Part shown: in pieces, positions 25,211-33,837 of the stretch
How positions within the stretch are numbered: position 1 is the first letter of the stretch
Layout of the letters: the number at the start of each line of letters is the position of its first letter
Program-made: the position numbers and the translations under genes
Origin: Gelidibacter sediminis
GTDB lineage: Bacteria; Bacteroidota; Bacteroidia; Flavobacteriales; Flavobacteriaceae
NCBI RefSeq assembly: GCF_004364975.1
Contig: NZ_SOBW01000007.1
Span: 558,001 to 622,000, forward strand
Direction: 5' to 3'
Length of the DNA: 64,000 bases
Notes under the pieces: generated by a model
The model's database searches: none
Seen by the model: the letters and a program-made list of their open reading frames with translations, nothing else
What the model was told of the DNA's origin: nothing

Positions 25211-26221
25211 TTAAATCACCTGAAATCCGAAAGCGTATGGATCGTCTTCAGAATCTATTGTAATTGTATTATGTCCAAAAATTTTGGCCCAACCTTTAAT
25301 ACTCGGAATAATAGCTAAGTTACCACCTAAGCTGGTTTCTTTTTCAACACGGCCTATAAACTTGCTCCCAATGAAGCTTTCGTGTATATAATCTTCACCA
25401 AGGCCTAGCTTTCCTTTGGCATATAATTGCGCCAAGCGTGCCGATGTGCCAGTCCCACACGGGCTTCTGTCTATGGCTTTATCACCATAAAATACCGCGT
25501 TTCTGCCTGACGAAGTCGCATCAATTGGAGTTCCTGTCCACAGCATATGCGATACGTCTCGAATGGTTTCATTTTCCGGATGGATAAATTGGTCGGGGTA
25601 TTTCTCATTGATACGCTGCCTTACAACCTGTGACATCCGGATAATTTTTGAAGCAGAAAAATCCTGTACCCCCGAAAAATTTTGTTGCGGGTCAACAATG
25701 GCATAATAATTTCCACCATAGGCCACATCAAAAGTGATTTGCCCTAGATCTGGACATTCTACCGAGAGATTTTCGGCCGCCAAATAACTTTTAATATTAG
25801 TCAGTTTTACCCAATCTACTTTAGTTCCAGTCTGTTGATATTCAATTTCCACTAGTCCTGCAGGTGCTTCCATTCTTATCTTTCCTGGAATTTTGGGTTG
25901 TACCAAGCCTTCTTCTATGGCAATTGTAATCGTCCCAATGGTGCCATGTCCACACATAGGCAAGCAACCTGAAGTTTCGATAAATAAAATGGCAAAATCA
26001 TTTTCTGGATGGTGTGGCGGATACAGTATGGCACCACTCATCATGTCATGACCACGTGGCTCAAACATCAACCCTTTTCGTATCCAATCATACTCTTTTA
26101 GAAAGTGTTGACGTTTTTCACTCATCGTGTTACCTATGAGTGTTGGGCCACCTTCTTTAATAACTCTTACTGGGTTTCCGCAGGTGTGCGCATCAATGCA
26201 GATGAATGTCCCCTTACTCAT
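25211..26221 (-). CDS. 4-hydroxyproline 2-epimerase (proline racemase family)
   Basis: A 336-residue cytoplasmic enzyme that probably converts trans-4-hydroxy-L-proline to cis-4-hydroxy-D-proline by a two-base mechanism. Both catalytic Cys are present: Cys90 in MCGHGTIG and Cys255 in DRSPCGTGTSAR. Having both argues against trans-3-hydroxy-L-proline dehydratase, in which one is replaced by Thr. Length and motifs fit the family. Its start overlaps the stop of the DUF885 gene by 8 bp, so the two are translationally coupled. The rest of the hydroxyproline pathway is in the same operon, which strongly supports this substrate over proline. Confidence 0.93.
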   Translation of the reverse strand: MSKGTFICIDAHTCGNPVRVIKEGGPTLIGNTMSEKRQHFLKEYDWIRKGLMFEPRGHDMMSGAILYPPHHPENDFAILFIETSGCLPMCGHGTIGTITIAIEEGLVQPKIPGKIRMEAPAGLVEIEYQQTGTKVDWVKLTNIKSYLAAENLSVECPDLGQITFDVAYGGNYYAIVDPQQNFSGVQDFSASKIIRMSQVVRQRINEKYPDQFIHPENETIRDVSHMLWTGTPIDATSSGRNAVFYGDKAIDRSPCGTGTSARLAQLYAKGKLGLGEDYIHESFIGSKFIGRVEKETSLGGNLAIIPSIKGWAKIFGHNTITIDSEDDPYAFGFQVI

Positions 26222-27941
26222 TGTTCTGTTTCTGGATGTAATTATCTACACGCTCTTCCATAATAGACAACGTGACTGTACCTTGTTCTAGAATTATTTC
26301 ATGGAACGCCCTAATATCAAACTTAGAACCCAATGCCTCTTCTGCCCTTTTACGTTGTTCTCTTATCTTTAATTCTCCAATTTTATAAGATAAGGCCTGT
26401 CCTGGCCAAGAAATGTAACGATCCGTTTCCGTATTGATTTCATGTAATGACAAAGCGGTATTAGCAGACATATAGTCTACAACCTGATCGCGGGTCCAGC
26501 CTTTGGCATGAATTCCTGTATCCACCACCAATCGGCAGGCACGCCACATTTCGTAAGTCAATTTTCCAAATTGTTCATAAGGCGTGGTGTACATCCCCAT
26601 TTCATCAGCTAAAAATTCAGAATACAAGCCCCAACCTTCACCATAAGCTGAGAGATATAGGTTCTTTCTAAACTGAGGAATGCTATCGCCCAACTCATTA
26701 TTTAAACTCATTTGCAAATGATGTCCTGGCACGGCTTCATGCACTGTTAATGAAGGCAGGGTATACAAAGTCCGACTTGGCAAATCATAAGTGTTTACCC
26801 AATAGTAGCCAGGCTCCGTGCTTTCTTTAGAAGTCCCAATATAACGACCACCAGTATATTTTGGTGCAATAGCATCTGGCACTGGCGCTACACCATAAGG
26901 TTTACGCGGCAATGTTTTGAAAAATCGTGGTAATTGTGCATCTGCACGTTTAGACATATCGCGAGCAATCATTAGTAATTGCTCTGGTGTTTCAGCATAA
27001 AACTGTTTGTCAGTTCTGAGGAACTGAAAAAATTCAGCAAAGCTTCCTTTAAATTCCAGCTCTTTAATGATTTGCTCCATTTCTGATTTGATACGCGCCA
27101 CTTCCTTCAACCCAATTTGATGAATGGCGTCCGCCGTGTATTGGGTACTTGTAGTATAATAGTTAATTCTATTTTGATAGAATTCTTTACCGTTTGGCGT
27201 TTCAGACACCCCTAAAGTTGTTCTTGTTTTTGGAAAGTATTCGGTTTCAAAAAACGTTTTAATGCGTTTAAACTGTGGAGTTACTTTTGTTTCTATAGCT
27301 AGTTTTGCAACTTTTAATACAGAATCCTTTTGGGCTTGGTTTAAATCCTTCGGTAAATTTTTGAATGGTGAGTAGAAAAAACTCTCTTTATAATCTGCTA
27401 CAATATGTTCATCATAGGTGGATTCGTAGCCTTTAAAAATTACCAAAGGTTGTGATACGCCTTTTTGCAATCCTAAGCGTATGTTTTTTAGATTTTGGTT
27501 GACAAACTCCGGAATGGCATTCAGAGTATTAAGATAGGATTTAACCTGTCTGTAATTTGATAACGGGCGCACACCATAGTTTAAACTACTATGAAATCCG
27601 GAATCAGAAAGCAACGGATTTAAATAGTGTTCAAACTTGTAATAATCAATCTGATCTTGTAAGACAAAGGCCAAAAGCTCGGCAGAAATGCGTTGGGTTT
27701 CCGGTAATTGAGTCACATCAATTTGAGACAACTTTGTTAAGGTTTGCTGGGCAAAATCTGCCTCAGCTTTAAAATACTCTGCAGTAAATAATCCTAGAGG
27801 AAACTCTTTCCTATCGTACCCTTCATGTTCTTCGTAAATTTTAATCAAATTGTTTAAAGAATCCGAGGCATCCTGAGAATGCATTGTAGGCATCACAACT
27901 AGTGATACTATTAAAATGATAAATGGTTTTAAAAATTTCAT
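26214..27941 (-). CDS. DUF885 family metallopeptidase
   Basis: A 575-residue exported protein with a signal peptide (about 1-22). DUF885 proteins are zinc-peptidase-like, and HEAVPGHH at 401-408 is the family's HExxPGHH metal site, with a downstream GEGWGLYSE likely giving the third Glu. It overlaps the preceding aldehyde dehydrogenase gene by 4 bp (ATGA) and the following epimerase gene by 8 bp, so it is an integral part of the hydroxyproline operon. A role in cutting Hyp-containing oligopeptides or dipeptides in the periplasm is likely, complementing the S9 peptidase. That role is inference; the family itself is clear. Confidence 0.88.
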   Translation of the reverse strand: MKFLKPFIILIVSLVVMPTMHSQDASDSLNNLIKIYEEHEGYDRKEFPLGLFTAEYFKAEADFAQQTLTKLSQIDVTQLPETQRISAELLAFVLQDQIDYYKFEHYLNPLLSDSGFHSSLNYGVRPLSNYRQVKSYLNTLNAIPEFVNQNLKNIRLGLQKGVSQPLVIFKGYESTYDEHIVADYKESFFYSPFKNLPKDLNQAQKDSVLKVAKLAIETKVTPQFKRIKTFFETEYFPKTRTTLGVSETPNGKEFYQNRINYYTTSTQYTADAIHQIGLKEVARIKSEMEQIIKELEFKGSFAEFFQFLRTDKQFYAETPEQLLMIARDMSKRADAQLPRFFKTLPRKPYGVAPVPDAIAPKYTGGRYIGTSKESTEPGYYWVNTYDLPSRTLYTLPSLTVHEAVPGHHLQMSLNNELGDSIPQFRKNLYLSAYGEGWGLYSEFLADEMGMYTTPYEQFGKLTYEMWRACRLVVDTGIHAKGWTRDQVVDYMSANTALSLHEINTETDRYISWPGQALSYKIGELKIREQRKRAEEALGSKFDIRAFHEIILEQGTVTLSIMEERVDNYIQKQNNE

Positions 27942-29521
27942 ATGTGTTTTTGTGTTTGAATACCGTCAATATTACGAATTATTCCTAACGGATTGTCATC
28001 CTTTAAGGCATCAGGCAGCAATTGTTTTGGCCAATCTTGATAACTAAAAGGCCTTACCCAACGTTTTATGGCATGTGCACCAATGGCCGTAAATCGGCTA
28101 TCCGTTGACGCTGGAAAAGGACCGCCGTGCATCATGGACGGACAGACATCAACACCAGTAGGAACCCCATTAAAAATGATTCGGCCCACTCGATTTTGCA
28201 AAGCTGAAACAATGTTAGGATATTTTGAAACCTCCACAGCATCAGCCATAATGGTACCGGTGAGTTGTCCTTCCAGTTTTAAGATGACTTCTTCCAATTG
28301 ACGAGCATTGTCACATTGCACCACCATAGAATAAGGTCCGAATACTTCTTGATGTAATGTGGCATTTTTTAAAAAAGTAGCGCCATCTACCGTTGTCACG
28401 GTTTGTTTGGCATAATTTGGATTGGTGTCCGATGGATAATCGGCAGAAACATTAATTCCTTTTTGAGAAATTGCAGTGTTTTTATTTTTGTTGTAAGCGT
28501 CATAAATGTTGGGATGCAACATAACCGATGGTTCAATTTTTAGAATCTCATCAGAGAGGTGGGTAATAAAACTTGATAAGGCATCACTCTTAATACCCAA
28601 TAGCAATCCAGGATTGGTGCAAAATTGACCGGTACCAAGAGTTATAGAACCTGCATAGGTTTTAGCTAAAGATTCGCCTTTAGCATGTAAGGCTTCAGGA
28701 AGCATTACTACAGGATTCACACTGCCCATTTCAGCAAATACTGGAATAGGTTCGTCGCGTTGCGCCGCCAAATCAAATAGTGCTTTACCGCCTTTAAAAC
28801 TGCCTGTAAATCCGACGGCTTTAACTTTTGGATGCTGTACCAACTGCTGCCCAACGGCAATACCACTACTATTAAGATTAGAAAACACACCATTTGGCAT
28901 GCCGGTTTTTTCTGCAGCTTTTAAAATGGCTGAAGCCACCAACTCCCCTGTACCCGAATGCATAGGATGCGATTTCACGATAACCGGACAGCCCGATGCT
29001 AATGCTGAGGCCGTATCTCCACCTGCAGTTGAAAAGGCCAATGGAAAGTTACTCGCTCCAAAAACGACCACGGGACCTATTGGAATTAGCATCTTTCGGA
29101 GGTCAGATTTTGGCATAGGCTCCCGTTCTGGTTGTGCAGTATCAATGGTAGCTTCTACCCAAGACCCTTCAGTCAATACGGTAGCAAAAGATTTTAACTG
29201 CCCAATAGTCCTGCCGCGTTCACCTAGTGCACGGCCTGGAGGTAATCCAGATTCTGCACAATAAGTTTCTATAAGCGTGTCGCCGAGTGCTAAAATTTCC
29301 TCAGCAATAGCGTTCAAGAATTCTGCTTTTTTTAGCCCAGAAATATTCTTATAGGTTTCAAATGCTTCTGAAGCCAATGCAACAGCTGCATCAACTTCCT
29401 CTGATGTAGCTTCTGTAAATTCCCATTCATTTTCGAGATTCAACTGCGGATTGAATGTTTTATACGTTGTATTACCTTTTGCCGAGTGTTGCGTTCCGAT
29501 ATAGTTTTTTCCTGTAATCAT
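27938..29521 (-). CDS. Aldehyde dehydrogenase, probable alpha-ketoglutarate semialdehyde dehydrogenase
   Basis: A 527-residue NAD(P)-dependent aldehyde dehydrogenase. The catalytic Cys301 is in GTGQFCTNPG, the general base Glu264 is in VFAEMGS, and Asn158 is in GASNFPLAFS. The length and the PVFAEMGSVNP motif fit the alpha-ketoglutaric semialdehyde dehydrogenase branch. In the hydroxyproline pathway it makes 2-oxoglutarate, feeding the TCA cycle. It follows the deaminase gene by a 201-bp gap and overlaps the DUF885 gene by 4 bp. The gap carries no gene; an internal promoter or mRNA processing site there is possible. Confidence 0.92.
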   Translation of the reverse strand: MITGKNYIGTQHSAKGNTTYKTFNPQLNLENEWEFTEATSEEVDAAVALASEAFETYKNISGLKKAEFLNAIAEEILALGDTLIETYCAESGLPPGRALGERGRTIGQLKSFATVLTEGSWVEATIDTAQPEREPMPKSDLRKMLIPIGPVVVFGASNFPLAFSTAGGDTASALASGCPVIVKSHPMHSGTGELVASAILKAAEKTGMPNGVFSNLNSSGIAVGQQLVQHPKVKAVGFTGSFKGGKALFDLAAQRDEPIPVFAEMGSVNPVVMLPEALHAKGESLAKTYAGSITLGTGQFCTNPGLLLGIKSDALSSFITHLSDEILKIEPSVMLHPNIYDAYNKNKNTAISQKGINVSADYPSDTNPNYAKQTVTTVDGATFLKNATLHQEVFGPYSMVVQCDNARQLEEVILKLEGQLTGTIMADAVEVSKYPNIVSALQNRVGRIIFNGVPTGVDVCPSMMHGGPFPASTDSRFTAIGAHAIKRWVRPFSYQDWPKQLLPDALKDDNPLGIIRNIDGIQTQKHI

Positions 29522-29722
29522 ACTTGTTTTTTTTTTGCCATCAATCCATACTTTAGTCTCTAACGAGACGATGAATATGAACTTCGTTTTTTCATTTTGT
29601 TTTGAAAATGAAAAATCTATTATTTGTTATTTTGGCCTTTACATCCCGATTACTGGCGTATGGGGAAATAAAGGTTCACAAAATTTCCAGTTTTCGTTCA
29701 TTCCAAATAGGGCAAACCCTCC

Positions 29723-30637
29723 TTATAGGTTTTTATAATCCGGAAGATTAGGTCTGTTTTTTAAGGCTTCTTCAATGGTTTTTATCACGTGTTTACGTTC
29801 ATCGCCTTGTAATGGCAATCGTGGCGCACGAACATTTTCAGTACCTAATTTTGTATAAACTTCAGCTAATTTTATGTTTTGTACTAATGTAGGGATAATA
29901 TCTAACTCCAATAAAGGCATGAACCAACGGAAAATGTCTATGGCCTCCTTAATTCTACCAGCTTTTTGAAGTTCGTATATCGCTACAGTTTCTGCTGGAA
30001 AAGCGCAAACCAAGCCAGCAACCCAACCATCAGCTCCCATAATTAAACTTTCAAGCGCTATAGTATCCACACCTGTCATTATTTTGAGTCGGTCGCCAAA
30101 GCGATTTTTAATTCGAGTCACATTGGTAATATCACGCGTAGATTCCTTTACCGCTTCAATATTATCACACTTTAGCAGTTCTTCAAACATATCTAAAGTG
30201 ACTTCAATTTTATAGTCTACAGGATTATTGTAAACCATGATAGGTAAAGACGTATTATTGGCAATGGCCTTAAAAAATTCTACCGTCTCCCTATCTCCAG
30301 ATTTATAACGCATTGGTGGTAAGACCATCAACCCTTTTGCGCCATCTTCCTCTGCTTTTTGTGCAGCTAGAATGGCGTTTGTAGTGGTTTGTTCTCCAAT
30401 ATTAATTAATACAGGAACTTTACCCTTAACAATATCTACCGTTGCGGTAGTCAATTTTCGTTTTTCTTGATCTGATAATGTACTCGCTTCGCCTAATGTT
30501 CCGCCTAAAACAATACCATGAACACCTGCCTCCAATTGTGCCTTGATGTTAATTTCGAAATTTTTTAAATCCAGTTCATCGTTGTCAGTGAACTTAGTTG
30601 TGACTGCTGGCATGATGCCTTTCCATTGAATGCTCAT
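29723..30637 (-). CDS. DHDPS-family lyase, probable 1-pyrroline-4-hydroxy-2-carboxylate deaminase
   Basis: A 304-residue class I aldolase-fold enzyme with GGTLGE at 45-50, Tyr136 in VYNNPVDY and Schiff-base Lys164 in EAVKEST. The nanA product at 6365-7270 is a distant paralogue in the same fold. In hydroxyproline operons this family deaminates and dehydrates pyrroline-4-hydroxy-2-carboxylate to alpha-ketoglutarate semialdehyde (the LhpC-type step), which fits the next gene, a semialdehyde dehydrogenase. It is the first gene of the operon and faces the AraC regulator across a 140-bp intergenic region. The substrate is assigned from context. Confidence 0.88.
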   Translation of the reverse strand: MSIQWKGIMPAVTTKFTDNDELDLKNFEINIKAQLEAGVHGIVLGGTLGEASTLSDQEKRKLTTATVDIVKGKVPVLINIGEQTTTNAILAAQKAEEDGAKGLMVLPPMRYKSGDRETVEFFKAIANNTSLPIMVYNNPVDYKIEVTLDMFEELLKCDNIEAVKESTRDITNVTRIKNRFGDRLKIMTGVDTIALESLIMGADGWVAGLVCAFPAETVAIYELQKAGRIKEAIDIFRWFMPLLELDIIPTLVQNIKLAEVYTKLGTENVRAPRLPLQGDERKHVIKTIEEALKNRPNLPDYKNL

Positions 30638-30765
30638 AAATTATAAATTTTTATACTGTAAATTTAATTGGCATGCGCAATAAAAATTCAATAGAGATTT
30701 ATCCAAAACTGATATTATATTATCATATTTATATCTTATTAATATTTTTATGAGTAATATATGTC

Positions 30766-30773
30766 TATTTTTG
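30766..30773 (+). promoter_or_regulatory. -7 element abutting the araC-type start codon
   Basis: TATTTTTG matches TAnnTTTG perfectly and ends 4 bp before the ATG at 30778. Transcription would then start at or near the A of the ATG, giving a leaderless mRNA. No -33 TTG at the usual spacing is clear. Confidence 0.45.
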
Positions 30774-30777
30774 AACC

Positions 30778-31632
30778 ATGAAAGTCCTTCTTTTTAAAAT
30801 ACCAAAACCAAATGCTGATGCATTTGTATACCAATATGACAAGGAGGTGGCATTTTATGACAAGCTCCACCAACACGAAGAAATTCAATTAAGCCTTATC
30901 CTTGAAGGTACCGGCACCTTATTGGTTGGAGACACCGTAAACTATTACACAAAAGGCGATGTTTTGGTGATAGGCAGCAATTTGCCTCATGTATTTAAAA
31001 GTGATGTTGACAACTCTGCTACGTCTCAAATGTTGACCCTATTTTTTACCAAACAATCCTTTGGACCTGATTTTTTTAAGCTTGAGGAATTGAAGGAATT
31101 ACAGCCTTTTTTTGAGCGATCCATACATGGTTTTAAAATGACTTCCAACCAAGAAGCATTAAAAGCATTGTTTTTACAACTTGAAGAAGCATCAAAATTG
31201 AATCAGTTTTTGATTTTACTTCAATTAATAAAAATTACCTCCAATTCGAATTACCAGAGTCTCTCTTCATTTGTTTACGACAAGAAATATTCAGACAATG
31301 AAGGCACACGGATGCGCAATGTTTTTGAATATACCATGAATAATTTTGATAAGGAAGTGACCTTAAAGGCGGTATCTGAAGTAGCAAACATGACCAAAAA
31401 CGCCTTTTGTAAATACTTTAAGAAGCGTACTAATAAAACTTATATTCAGTTTTTAAATGAGTTGCGACTTGAACATGCCAGTAGACTCTTGCTAGTAGCT
31501 AATGATTCTACCATTGCTGAAATTGCTGAAGCCTCTGGTTTTAACAATATCTCTAACTTTAATAGGCAGTTTAAAGCCGTCAAACACTTAAGTCCGAAAG
31601 AATTTAAAAACAAAAAAAGACTTACTATTTAA
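30778..31632 (+). CDS. AraC family transcriptional regulator of the hydroxyproline operon
   Basis: A 284-residue regulator with an N-terminal cupin-like sensing domain (about 15-120; HQHEEIQLSLILEGTGTLLV then GDVLVIGSNLPHVF) and a C-terminal double helix-turn-helix (about 185-282). The second HTH has the AraC signature TIAEIAEASGFNNISNFNRQFK. It diverges from the hydroxyproline operon with a 140-bp gap, the usual arrangement for a local activator. Its 3' end lies inside a bidirectional-looking hairpin (31618-31641) that also terminates the convergent neighbour. The ligand, possibly hydroxyproline or an intermediate, is inferred. Confidence 0.9.
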   Translation: MKVLLFKIPKPNADAFVYQYDKEVAFYDKLHQHEEIQLSLILEGTGTLLVGDTVNYYTKGDVLVIGSNLPHVFKSDVDNSATSQMLTLFFTKQSFGPDFFKLEELKELQPFFERSIHGFKMTSNQEALKALFLQLEEASKLNQFLILLQLIKITSNSNYQSLSSFVYDKKYSDNEGTRMRNVFEYTMNNFDKEVTLKAVSEVANMTKNAFCKYFKKRTNKTYIQFLNELRLEHASRLLLVANDSTIAEIAEASGFNNISNFNRQFKAVKHLSPKEFKNKKRLTI

Positions 31633-31641
31633 AGTAAGTCT
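31618..31641 (-). terminator. Terminator overlapping the 3' end of the AraC gene
   Basis: AGACTTACT and AGTAAGTCT form a perfect 9-bp stem around ATTTAA. On the minus strand it is followed by seven T, so it mainly serves the convergent gene ending at 31664. It includes the AraC stop codon. Confidence 0.75.
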
Positions 31642-31663
31642 GTAAGTTTTGAGCGTCTCCTTT

Positions 31664-32482
31664 TTATTTGGCAAGCCCTGCAACATAGGTGTAAATATAA
31701 TCACCATGTCTGTTATCAAAATATTTTGCTCCTTTTTCTGCCATACTTTTTCGAGAAGCTTCATCCTTCCAATGGGCCTCAAATAATTCAGTATCTCTAT
31801 CAAACATTTTCTCTAAATCAGCCATTGAATCGAAAAAATAGGCCTCAAGAAACTCTGTACGATCAGATCCCCACGCATGAGCCATTGGATAGTAGCCCTT
31901 GATAAACTCATTTTTATTGGTCACATTATCAAAATACTCTTTGGAGATGGCATCAAATTCCTCATCGGTTCCATCGCCATACGCAAAATGCCCCTTTCTC
32001 ACATAGCATATCATATCTAAAGTTGGTTTTGCAGTCATGGGTTTAGCGTTAGACATAGTGGCATAAATTTCGTCAGAATGCATTGGAGAATAATAGGCGT
32101 CTCTTTTCTTAAGAAATGTTTTTCTAGCCTTTTCGTCTGGCCATGAAGCCTTTTCAAGTTCAGCATTTCTTGTAGCAGCCTTACCAATAGCCTCCCAAGA
32201 AGGATAACTTTGTACGTATACTAATTCTGTATTGTCCGGTGTCATCCGGTGTAAATAGAATGAAGCAGCAACTACATGCTCATTTTTCATCGTGACCTTG
32301 TCTAGATATTCCTTTTCAACAGCTTTCCATTCCTCCATTTTAAAATCTTTATTGTCCATATTCCAATGCATTGTGGTTATGGTTACAAATTCAGGCCTTG
32401 TCTGTTCTTGGGCAATAGTTGAAGTGCTGCTTAGTAAAAGCACCCCTGCTAATGCCGCGAATAATCCTTTGATTGTTTTCAT
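31664..32482 (-). CDS. Exported protein with an internal duplication, function unknown
   Basis: A 272-residue protein with a signal peptide (about 1-24, ending TIAQ). I do not recognise the family. The mature part is two copies of a domain of about 100 residues: the first has EEWKAVEKEYLDKVTMKNEH and the second EEFDAISKEYFDNVTNKNEF, and both continue through a W/F-rich strand and a DE.R motif to a final Y.(Y/A)T segment. The size and pattern resemble a pair of dimeric alpha/beta-barrel (ferredoxin-like) domains, which would fold as an intramolecular dimer; this is inference. I chose the ATG at 32482 because it begins a clean signal peptide. It is convergent with the AraC gene and is a single-gene unit. 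Confidence 0.72.
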   Translation of the reverse strand: MKTIKGLFAALAGVLLLSSTSTIAQEQTRPEFVTITTMHWNMDNKDFKMEEWKAVEKEYLDKVTMKNEHVVAASFYLHRMTPDNTELVYVQSYPSWEAIGKAATRNAELEKASWPDEKARKTFLKKRDAYYSPMHSDEIYATMSNAKPMTAKPTLDMICYVRKGHFAYGDGTDEEFDAISKEYFDNVTNKNEFIKGYYPMAHAWGSDRTEFLEAYFFDSMADLEKMFDRDTELFEAHWKDEASRKSMAEKGAKYFDNRHGDYIYTYVAGLAK

Positions 32483-32649
32483 AATATTTGAATTTTGGTT
32501 AATATAAAATTGATTGCAAATTTTTAAAACCAAGATCTAGGACAATCATAAAGAACCTTTAGTACAAAGGCATAGGGATTATGTGGAGAGGATTAAATGT
32601 ACAAAAAAAACACATGTAATTTTTTGATTACTAAATATTTATTAAAAAC

Positions 32650-32681
32650 AAAGAAGCTTACATTGTAGTGTAAGCTTCTTT
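32650..32681 (-). terminator. Terminator after the PhnA-domain gene
   Basis: AAAGAAGCTTACA and TGTAAGCTTCTTT form a perfect 13-bp stem around TTGTAG, with GTTTTTAAT following on the minus strand. It starts 20 bp past the stop at 32702. Confidence 0.85.
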
Positions 32682-32701
32682 ATTAGTTATGGATTGAGAT
32701 G

Positions 32702-33280
32702 TTATGACTTCTTTACGTATTTTGTAATAATGACAATATTCTGACCGTCTACTCTACCTTCAATATATTCCGCATTTTCATGATCCAAACGGATATTACG
32801 TACAGCTGTACCTTGTTTAACCACCATACTGGAGCCTTTTACTTTCAAATCTTTGATGAGCACTACGGAATCTCCATGTTCCAAAATGACACCATTTACA
32901 TCTCTATGGATGATTTTATTGGCCTCATCTTCATGTTCGCCGGTTGCTCTCGCTAACGCTAATGCTTCGTCATCAAGATACATCATGTCTACCAAATCTT
33001 TTGGCCAACCTTCCGCACGCATTCTTTGCAACAAGCGCCAAGCCATAATTTGTACAGCCACATTCTCATTCCACATACTGTCATTTAAACAACGCCAATG
33101 GTTGGTGTCCATTTCAACAGTACCCTCTATTTGGTCGAGACAGGTTTTACAAACCAATACATCATTGGCTACATTTTCATTCAATGATGGTGGAATGGTA
33201 TATTGTGATAAATTTTCTTTGGAACCACATAGTTCGCAAGTGTTGTTGCTTCTATCTTGAAGCATTTGAAGAACGCTCAT
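32702..33280 (-). CDS. PhnA domain protein (YjdM family)
   Basis: A 192-residue protein with an N-terminal zinc ribbon (Cys15, Cys18 in CELCG; Cys44, Cys47 in CKTC) and a C-terminal PhnA/YjdM domain (about 120-190), recognised by the opening HRDVNGVILEHGDSVVLIKD and the following KGSSMVVKQGT. Despite the name, the family has no proven role in phosphonate use. I chose the ATG at 33280. The frame stays open upstream to 33382, but that part would translate a poly-A run and a repeat hairpin, so it is not credible as protein. The gene upstream in the same direction is an MmcQ/YjbR protein. Confidence 0.85.
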   Translation of the reverse strand: MSVLQMLQDRSNNTCELCGSKENLSQYTIPPSLNENVANDVLVCKTCLDQIEGTVEMDTNHWRCLNDSMWNENVAVQIMAWRLLQRMRAEGWPKDLVDMMYLDDEALALARATGEHEDEANKIIHRDVNGVILEHGDSVVLIKDLKVKGSSMVVKQGTAVRNIRLDHENAEYIEGRVDGQNIVIITKYVKKS

Positions 33281-33283
33281 GGG

Positions 33284-33356
33284 ATTGTTGATTGTTGATT
33301 GTTGACCCGCCCGAACGTACCTTTTCGGTACGGGCGGGTTGTTGATTGTTGAAAAA
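33284..33356. repeat. Heptamer repeats flanking a REP-like GC-rich hairpin
   Basis: Three copies of ATTGTTG (33284-33304) precede the hairpin CCCGCCC-GAAC-GTACC / GGTAC-GGGCGGG (33305-33339, loop TTTTC). Then GTTGTTGATTGTTG and a run of A follow. The G+C-rich stem stands out in this A+T-rich genome and looks like a dispersed repetitive palindrome. Confidence 0.75.
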
Positions 33357-33388
33357 AAAAAAAAAAAATCTGTTACAAACATACTATT

Positions 33389-33751
33389 TTATTGTAGAGA
33401 TTCCCGCATCTTTTTAGGCATTCCTTTAACCACCATATCATAGGAATGGTCTATTAATTTCAGAACGAGTGCGGGCGACAATTCACCTTTATAGATAAGC
33501 ACAGAATTCCAATTGGTTTTGCTCATGTGCCAGCCTGGCTGAATACTTTCATAGGATTCTCGTAACTCAAGCGCATAGTCTGGATCGCACTTTAAATTCA
33601 CCCAACCTTCTCCAGCTTCCCACTTTTCTAGTGGAAATAAGGCGAACATTTTACCTAACACCTTAAACACCAAAGTATCTTTATCAAATGGAAAAGCCTC
33701 TGTAACCGCTTTTTTGTTCAGGCAATATTGCCGGAGTTGTTCAATGTTCAT
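33389..33751 (-). CDS. MmcQ/YjbR family DNA-binding-like protein
   Basis: A 120-residue CyaY-like-fold protein of the MmcQ/YjbR family. It is recognised by the opening EQLRQYCLNKKAVTEAFPFD, then FKVLGKMFALFP, VNLKCDPDYALELRE, and the end GWHMSKTNWNSVLI with DHSYDMVVKGMPKK. The fold is thought to bind DNA or a small ligand, but the biological role is not established. Length is normal for the family. It is transcribed in the same direction as the PhnA-domain gene but separated from it by a repeat hairpin, so they may not share a transcript. Confidence 0.85.
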   Translation of the reverse strand: MNIEQLRQYCLNKKAVTEAFPFDKDTLVFKVLGKMFALFPLEKWEAGEGWVNLKCDPDYALELRESYESIQPGWHMSKTNWNSVLIYKGELSPALVLKLIDHSYDMVVKGMPKKMRESLQ

Positions 33752-33837
33752 ATGCGGACACGTTCAAACTTAATGGTTGAACGTGCTTAAAATTACGAAA
33801 ATTATAAAACTAGAGTATTTCTTAGCTTGCCTCAATA

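Noticed and set aside
33281-33382. N-terminal extension of the PhnA-domain protein
   Set aside because: It would translate a poly-A run and a repeat hairpin; the ATG at 33280 begins the expected zinc ribbon.
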